Source: Tsukamurella sp. TY48 (GTDB lineage: Bacteria > Actinomycetota > Actinomycetes > Mycobacteriales > Mycobacteriaceae). Taken from it: a stretch of 64,000 nucleotides of DNA. Under the pieces are notes generated by a model, which was given only the letters and a program-made list of their open reading frames with translations, searched no databases and was not told the origin of the DNA. The stretch covers positions 2,542,001 to 2,606,000 of the forward strand of contig NZ_BPMV01000001.1 of assembly GCF_019656655.1 (NCBI RefSeq), written 5' to 3'. Shown one piece after another: positions 59,285-64,000 of the stretch (within the stretch, counting starts at the first letter, position 1; each line of letters opens with the position of its first letter). The translations under genes were made by a program, and so were the position numbers.

Positions 59285-60543
59285 GATCTCGCTCCGGTGA
59301 GCCGTTCCGCCGCCCGCAGGCCCGAGGCCGCGCCGTCCTCGTGGAAGCCCCACCCGTGGTAGGCCCCGGCGAAGGCGAGGACCCCATCGGACAGCTCCGG
59401 GAGGCGCTGCGCCGCGGCCACCGATGCGGTGGTGAACGCGGGGTGTTCGTAGTCCAATTCCGCGATCACCCGGGACGGATCGACCAGTTCGTCGCCCCCG
59501 AGCGTCACCAGCGCGCGGTCGCCGCCCGTGGGCAGGCCCATCAGGCGGGTGAGGTCGTAGGTCACCGAGACCCGCCCCGCGTCGCCGGTCGCCAGGTAGT
59601 TCCAGGAGCCGCGGGCGTTCTCGTGGCGCGGCAGCAGTGAGGTGTCCGTGTGCAGCAGACCGGGATTCGGGGAGTACTCGATCGCGCTCAGGAGCGCGCG
59701 CTGCGCGGGAGTCGGATCGCCCAGCAGGGCGAGCGCCTGGTGCGGGTGCACGGCGACCACCGCACCGTCGAACTGCTCGGTGCGGCCGGTGTCGTCCAGG
59801 ATCCGCACCCCCGAGGCCTCCCGGCGCAGGCTGCGCACCCCGGCACCCGTGCGCACATCCGCGATCCCGGCCGCGATCTTCTCGACGTACTGCGCCGAAC
59901 CACCGACCACGGTGCGCCACTGCAACGATCTCCCCACCGACAGCATCCCGTGATTGGCGAGGAACCGGAACAGGTAGCGCGCCGGGTACTCGCCGACCCG
60001 GCCGGGCGGGCAGGACCACACCGCGGCCACCAGGGGCAGCAGGAAGTGCTGCACCACACGATCACTGAGTTGCTCGCGGCGCACGAACTCGGCGAGGGGG
60101 AGATCCTCCCCGCCCTCGTCCAGGTGCCGGCGCGCGGCACGGTGGAAACGCGGCACCTCCGCGAGCAGGCGCAGGTGCTGGGGGTCCGTGAGGTGCCGGG
60201 CGGTGGGCAGTAGACCGCGCAGGCCCTTGCCGCCCGCGAACTCCACGCCGTGCGCATCGTCGCGGATCGACATCGACATCTCGGTGTCGCGCGTGGCCAC
60301 ACCGAGCTCGTCGAACAGGCCGCACAGCACGGGGTAGGTGGTGTCGTTGTGCACGATGAAACCCGAATCGACGGACACCGGGTGACCCACCCCGAGATCC
60401 ACCTGATGGGTGTGGGCGTGGCCCCCCAGCCGATGATCGCGCTCGTACAGGGTGACCGCCGCGGTCCTGCTCAGGACGTGCGCCGCGACCAGCCCGGCCA
60501 CGCCGCTGCCGACCACCGCCAGCCGCCTGTTCTCCGTTCTCAT
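59281..60543 (-). CDS. FAD-dependent oxidoreductase of the sigK/ufaA1 operon
   Basis: The 420-residue protein has the FAD motif AVVGSGVAGLVAAHVL (near 9-24), ERDHRLGGHAHTH and a C-terminal FAGAYHGWGFHEDGAASGLRAAE segment, as in the amine-oxidase-like protein next to cyclopropane synthases (Rv0449c). Its true substrate is a lipid rather than an amine by context (inference). It is the first gene of the operon; the SigK-type promoter lies a few bases upstream. Confidence 0.88.
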   Translation of the reverse strand: MRTENRRLAVVGSGVAGLVAAHVLSRTAAVTLYERDHRLGGHAHTHQVDLGVGHPVSVDSGFIVHNDTTYPVLCGLFDELGVATRDTEMSMSIRDDAHGVEFAGGKGLRGLLPTARHLTDPQHLRLLAEVPRFHRAARRHLDEGGEDLPLAEFVRREQLSDRVVQHFLLPLVAAVWSCPPGRVGEYPARYLFRFLANHGMLSVGRSLQWRTVVGGSAQYVEKIAAGIADVRTGAGVRSLRREASGVRILDDTGRTEQFDGAVVAVHPHQALALLGDPTPAQRALLSAIEYSPNPGLLHTDTSLLPRHENARGSWNYLATGDAGRVSVTYDLTRLMGLPTGGDRALVTLGGDELVDPSRVIAELDYEHPAFTTASVAAAQRLPELSDGVLAFAGAYHGWGFHEDGAASGLRAAERLTGARS

Positions 60544-60550
60544 GCCCCGT

Positions 60551-60577
60551 ATTCGGAGCCGACGCCCGTGCGGATGG
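60551..60577 (-). promoter_or_regulatory. SigK-type promoter of the FAD oxidase-DUF1365-ufaA1-DUF1295-sigK-rskA operon
   Basis: On the minus strand CCATCC (60572-60577) is followed after 15 bp by CCGAAT (60551-60556). The CCATCC/CGAAT pair is the SigK promoter consensus as I recall it from M. tuberculosis. The -10 element ends 7 bp before the ATG at 60543, so transcription would start at about the first base of the start codon. Confidence 0.65.
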
Positions 60578-60639
60578 GGCGCGATGGCGTGAGATTTCCG
60601 GCATGGCCGCGCACCCCCGGCGGGGCTACCGTGAGGAGC

Positions 60640-61983
60640 ATGGGCATCCGGAGATCAGCAGTCATCGAATCACCCGTCGACGAGGTCTTCGCGTGGTTCT
60701 CCCGGCCCGGGGCGTTCACCCGACTGATGGCGCCCTGGGTGCCGATGCGGCTGGACTCGCAGGCCTCCTCGCTCGCGGACGGAGTCACCGTGATCGACCT
60801 GCCGGGCGGCCTGCAGTGGTTCGCCAAGCATGATCCGAGCGCGTACGTGCCCGGCCGCCGATTCGTCGACGAGGTGGCGGTGGACGGCGCCCGCTCGCTG
60901 CCCGCCGGGCTGTTCCCGTGGCGGCACATCCACGACTTCGAACCCGTGGACCCGCAGCACACCCGGGTGAGCGACGACGTACGGACGCCGGTGCCCGAGC
61001 AACTCCTCTCGGAGGTCATCGAGTACCGGTACCGGCAGTTGGCGGCCGACCTCGCCGCGCACCGTCGGGCCGCGGAGGCGGGACTGGGCCCGTCGACGGT
61101 GGCGGTGACCGGCGCGTCCGGACTCGTCGGCACGGCGCTCACGGCGTTTCTGAGCACCGGTGGACACCGGGTGATCAGGCTGGTGCGCGGGGAGCCCGGC
61201 GCGGATTCCGAGCGCACCTGGAACCCGGAGGCCCCCGACCCGGCGGCGCTCGACGGCGTCGACGCCGTGATCCATCTCGCGGGCGCCGGGATCGCCGGCC
61301 GGTTCACCCGAGAGCACAAGGAGGCCATCGCCGACAGCCGCATCGAACCCACGCGGCTGCTGGCCCGCGCCGCCACCGCAGCGGGCGTGCGGACCTTCGT
61401 GAGCGCCTCCGCCGTCGGCGTCTACGGCCGGGACCGGGGCGACGAGGTGCTCACCGAGGAATCCGCGCCGCCCGCCACCGCCGACTTCCTCTCCGACGTG
61501 GTGCGCCGCTGGGAAGACGCCGCCCGCGAGGGCGCCGGAGACGGTACCCGGGTGGTCTCGGTGCGCACCGGCATCGTCCAATCACCGCAGGGCGGCATCC
61601 TCAAACTGCAACTGCCCCTGTTCCGGGCCGGCCTCGGCGGACGTCTCGGCAGCGGCGAGCAGTGGCAGCCCTGGATCGGGATCGACGACCTCGTCGACAT
61701 CTACCACCGAAGCCTGTGGGACACCACGCTTTCCGGCCCGGTCAACGCCGTCGCCCCGTCCGTTGTGCGCAACGCCGACTACACCCGGGAACTGGGCCAC
61801 GTGCTGCACCGGCCCACCCTGTTCCCCGTGCCCTCCTTCGGTCCCGCGCTGCTCCTCGGCCGCGAGGGCGCACAGGACCTCGCGCTCGCCAGCCAGCGGG
61901 TGCGGCCCGCCGTCCTCGAGGACCGCGGCCATCCGTTCCGCACCCCGGACCTCGGCGGCGCGCTGCGGCACCTGCTGGGCTGA
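60640..61983 (+). CDS. SRPBCC-TIGR01777 epimerase fusion protein
   Basis: With ATG 60640 the product is 447 residues; an in-frame GTG at 60631 is also possible because GAGGAG lies only one base from the ATG. Residues 1-150 resemble the SRPBCC (START-like) fold (SPVDEVFAWFSRPGAFTRLMAPW; VDEVAVDG). From about 160 a Rossmann domain of the TIGR01777 family appears: VAVTGASGLVGTALTAFL, VIHLAGAGIAGRFT, VSASAVGVYG and QPWIGIDDLVDI. This fusion is common in Actinobacteria; the reaction is unknown. It diverges from the sigK-type operon with about 96 bp between. Confidence 0.88.
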   Translation: MGIRRSAVIESPVDEVFAWFSRPGAFTRLMAPWVPMRLDSQASSLADGVTVIDLPGGLQWFAKHDPSAYVPGRRFVDEVAVDGARSLPAGLFPWRHIHDFEPVDPQHTRVSDDVRTPVPEQLLSEVIEYRYRQLAADLAAHRRAAEAGLGPSTVAVTGASGLVGTALTAFLSTGGHRVIRLVRGEPGADSERTWNPEAPDPAALDGVDAVIHLAGAGIAGRFTREHKEAIADSRIEPTRLLARAATAAGVRTFVSASAVGVYGRDRGDEVLTEESAPPATADFLSDVVRRWEDAAREGAGDGTRVVSVRTGIVQSPQGGILKLQLPLFRAGLGGRLGSGEQWQPWIGIDDLVDIYHRSLWDTTLSGPVNAVAPSVVRNADYTRELGHVLHRPTLFPVPSFGPALLLGREGAQDLALASQRVRPAVLEDRGHPFRTPDLGGALRHLLG

Positions 61984-61989
61984 GGACCG

Positions 61990-63498
61990 TCACACCGCCC
62001 AGGTGTGCACCGGCTCCCCCTCGTGCATCAGCTCGACGTAATCGGCGAGCATGCCGCGCAGGGCGCGTTCGCGGGTCTCGCCCGCGGCCTCGCGGGCGGC
62101 GACGGCGGCCCGCTGCCAGGACGATCCGGTCTGCCGCTGCACGCACCGTCCCTCCAGCAGCGTGAGGTACCGATCCCGCGACCGCGAGCCCACCCCGTAG
62201 GCCTTGAGGCCCTCGTCGACCAGCGGCAGTAGGCGGCGCAAGACCAGCTCGTCGGGACGGATCCACCCCACGTTCGGCCAGTACAGGCCCGCATCGAAGC
62301 CGTCGCGGGCCCCGGAGTGCAGGTTCTCGGTGGCGGCGTCGAAGCTCATCTGCGTCCAGATCGGGCGGTCGGCCTCGACCAGCGCACGCACCATCCCGTA
62401 GTAGAAGGCGGCGTTCGCCATCGTGTCCACCACCGTGGGACCCGCGGGGAGCACCCGGTTCTCCACCCGCAGGTGCGCATGGCCGTCGACCACGTCGTAC
62501 ACCGGGCGGTTCCACCGGTACACGGTGCCGTTGTGCATCCGCAGCTCCGGCAGCTCGGGCGCCTCGCCCCGGTCGACCACCTCCAGCGGGTCGACATCGG
62601 TGCATACCGGGAGCAGCGCCGGGAAGTAGCGGGTGTTCTCCTCGAACAGGTCGAAGGTGGAGGTGATCCACCGCTCCCCGAACCACACCCGCGGCCGCAC
62701 CCCCTGATTGCGCAACTCGATCGGCCGGGTGTCGGTGGCCTGCTCGAACAACGGGATCCGCGACTCGTGCCACAGCGCCTTCCCCGCCAGGAAGGGCGAG
62801 TTGGCCGCGATCGCCACCTGCACGCCCGCGATCGCCTGCGCCGCGTTCCAATGGGCGGCGAAATCCTCCGGCGCCACCCGCAGGTGCAGCTGCAGCGAGG
62901 TGCACGCCGCCTCGGGAAGGATCGTGTCCGAGGTGATGTCGAGGCGCTCGCCCACGATCGCCCCCGGCATCGGCGCGCCCTCGATATCGATCTCGATGTC
63001 CTCGCCGCGGGCCGCGAAGACCTGTTCGTTGAGCAGGTCGTAGCGCGGGTTCGCCGAGAACCACTGCTTCGCGAAATGCTCCTCGCCGAGCGTGGGCAGC
63101 ATGCCGATCATCACCAGATGCGAACCGGAGGCGCGGGCCCGTTCATCGGCGCGATTCAACGACGCGCGCAGTGAATCCTCGAGGCTGATCGTGTGCTGAT
63201 CGACGAAGGGGCGCGGCGCCACATTGATCTCGATATTGAACTGACCCAATTCGGTCTGGAAATCGGGATCGGCAATGGCGTCGAGCGCCTCCGCATTGGC
63301 CATCGCCGGCTCCATGCCGTCGTCGACCAGATTGAGCTCCACCTCCATGCCGAGCAGCGGCTCCGGGGGCGCACCGTCGTCCGTGAACAGGCCCTCGGTC
63401 AGCATGCGGGCGATCGCATCGGTCCCGCGCTGCACCTGCCGGCGGAACCGCATCCGGTCCTCGCGCGTGAACACCCTGGCGTCGACATCGGCTCCCAT
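61990..63498 (-). CDS. Glutamate-cysteine-ligase-family (GCS2) carboxylate-amine ligase
   Basis: The ATG at 63498 gives 502 residues; codons upstream look non-coding. Family markers are LLGMEVELNLVDDG (first metal/ATP glutamates), GQFNIEINVAPRPF, and VENRVLPAGPTVVDTMANAAFYYGM. It joins an amino acid carboxylate to an amine with ATP. The organism probably uses mycothiol and ergothioneine; EgtA is a related GCS2 enzyme, but no other egt gene lies nearby, so the substrate is open. It converges on the SRPBCC-epimerase gene (6 bp gap). Confidence 0.8.
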   Translation of the reverse strand: MGADVDARVFTREDRMRFRRQVQRGTDAIARMLTEGLFTDDGAPPEPLLGMEVELNLVDDGMEPAMANAEALDAIADPDFQTELGQFNIEINVAPRPFVDQHTISLEDSLRASLNRADERARASGSHLVMIGMLPTLGEEHFAKQWFSANPRYDLLNEQVFAARGEDIEIDIEGAPMPGAIVGERLDITSDTILPEAACTSLQLHLRVAPEDFAAHWNAAQAIAGVQVAIAANSPFLAGKALWHESRIPLFEQATDTRPIELRNQGVRPRVWFGERWITSTFDLFEENTRYFPALLPVCTDVDPLEVVDRGEAPELPELRMHNGTVYRWNRPVYDVVDGHAHLRVENRVLPAGPTVVDTMANAAFYYGMVRALVEADRPIWTQMSFDAATENLHSGARDGFDAGLYWPNVGWIRPDELVLRRLLPLVDEGLKAYGVGSRSRDRYLTLLEGRCVQRQTGSSWQRAAVAAREAAGETRERALRGMLADYVELMHEGEPVHTWAV

Positions 63499-63665
63499 GC
63501 CCGAAGCCTGACAGAACCCGTGGGCCCGCCGGGGGAGAACCGGGCGAGAAATGGTGATCCGGCCGACACCTATTCGCAATTGCAAGCGCTGGTTTACAGT
63601 GCAGGCGGATGACCATTCGCGCTGACGCAATTCATGAGTCGGTGCAACGAAATTCAGGAGTTCTC

Positions 63666-64000
63666 GTGCGTTCTCTGCGTACCACCCTCGCCGCGGGCAC
63701 GGCCGTCGCCGCCCTGATCGCTCCCCTCGCCGTGGCCCAGGCCGCGCCGGGCGACAAGCCGACGACGCCCGTCGAGCAGCTGCTGCTCGGGGAGGGCGAA
63801 TTCCCCGCCGGCTACGAGATCATGCCCTTCTCCGTGGCCGAGAAGCTCGACATCGTGGCACCGCTGAGCCAGTTCGCCAGCCGTGTGAAGGTGACGCCCG
63901 CCGAGTGCGCGCCCAAGGTGACGCCCGCGCTGCAGGACAAGGCCACCAACCTGCCCATGATCAGCGCCTTCAACGAGCAGATGTCGACCGGTCTGGTGGA
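63666..64000 (+). CDS. N-terminal part of an exported protein, cut by the window end
   Basis: A GTG at 63666, with CAGGAG about 6 bp upstream, opens a frame that stays open to the last base. It encodes a clear Sec signal peptide (MRSLRTTLAAGTAVAALIAPLAVAQA) followed by about 85 residues with one cysteine (VTPAECAPKV). The C-terminal part of the gene lies outside, so no family can be assigned. The 167-bp gap before it contains an AT-richer stretch (63570-63600, including GCAATTGC) that may hold the promoter. Confidence 0.8.
   Translation, partial: MRSLRTTLAAGTAVAALIAPLAVAQAAPGDKPTTPVEQLLLGEGEFPAGYEIMPFSVAEKLDIVAPLSQFASRVKVTPAECAPKVTPALQDKATNLPMISAFNEQMSTGLV

Noticed and set aside
1-64000. CRISPR arrays, tRNA genes, rRNA, phage modules or integrase sites
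   Set aside because: No regularly spaced repeats, no cloverleaf with a recognisable T-loop, and no integrase or phage structural proteins were found; the only mobile element is the IS3-family copy.

Overview
The window is a very G+C-rich actinobacterial chromosome segment packed with genes, many overlapping by 4 bp (ATGA/GTGA junctions). No tRNA, rRNA or CRISPR array was seen. Several blocks match, from memory of family and order, loci of Mycobacterium tuberculosis: phoP-phoR-HIT protein (Rv0757-Rv0759c), the scattered purine genes purD/purB/purC/purS/purQ/purL with ptrB, an EmrB-type MFS pump and pepC between them (Rv0772-Rv0803), sulfotransferase-SDR-DUF1214 (Rv3529c-Rv3531c), and sigK-rskA with the ufaA1 cluster (Rv0444c-Rv0449c). 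No PE/PPE genes are present. The best guess is a mycolic-acid-containing member of the Mycobacteriales outside Mycobacterium, such as Tsukamurella or Gordonia. Species is not determinable by eye.

Layout. 0-3.6 kb: end of an unknown gene, a small acetyltransferase, the PhoPR two-component system, a HIT hydrolase and an ArsR-like regulator. 3.6-13.2 kb: a serine hydrolase, purD, a TetR regulator, purB, a TetR-flavin amine oxidase pair, purC and oligopeptidase B. 13.2-15.0 kb: a small exported-protein gene cut in two by a 1287-bp IS3-family element with a 3-bp target duplication. 15.0-21.4 kb: a MarR-MFS pair, glutathione peroxidase, a DUF2334-like gene, an MBL-fold hydrolase, purS, purQ and pepC. 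21.4-35.5 kb: accessory metabolism (CycA-like permease, molybdopterin oxidoreductase, DNA polymerase IV, acyl-CoA reductase fusion, DUF418 membrane protein, SDR, and a five-component peptide-type ABC transporter in four genes).

35.5-46.2 kb looks like a sulfation and dicarboxylate block: a sulfotransferase operon, a divergent IclR regulator, a CitA/DctB-type two-component system with DctA, and cysD-cysNC, which makes the sulfotransferase donor PAPS. A nearly identical 16-bp palindrome (GGTYCAAATATGRACC) lies in front of both the sulfotransferase operon and cysD, each time with a second box 21 bp away. This suggests that the IclR protein co-regulates donor synthesis and sulfate transfer, and it is the most interesting signal here.

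46.2-55 kb: purL, then a kynurenine operon (kynA, a metal amidohydrolase in the place of a formamidase, kynU, permease) behind a perfect CRP-type site, then a PAS-GGDEF protein and a DUF574 methyltransferase. 55-60.6 kb: the sigK regulon operon on the minus strand (FAD oxidase, DUF1365, cyclopropane synthase-like UfaA1, DUF1295, SigK, RskA), fronted by a SigK-type promoter so close to the start codon that the mRNA would be leaderless. 60.6-64 kb: an SRPBCC-epimerase fusion, a GCS2-family carboxylate-amine ligase and the start of an exported protein cut by the window end.
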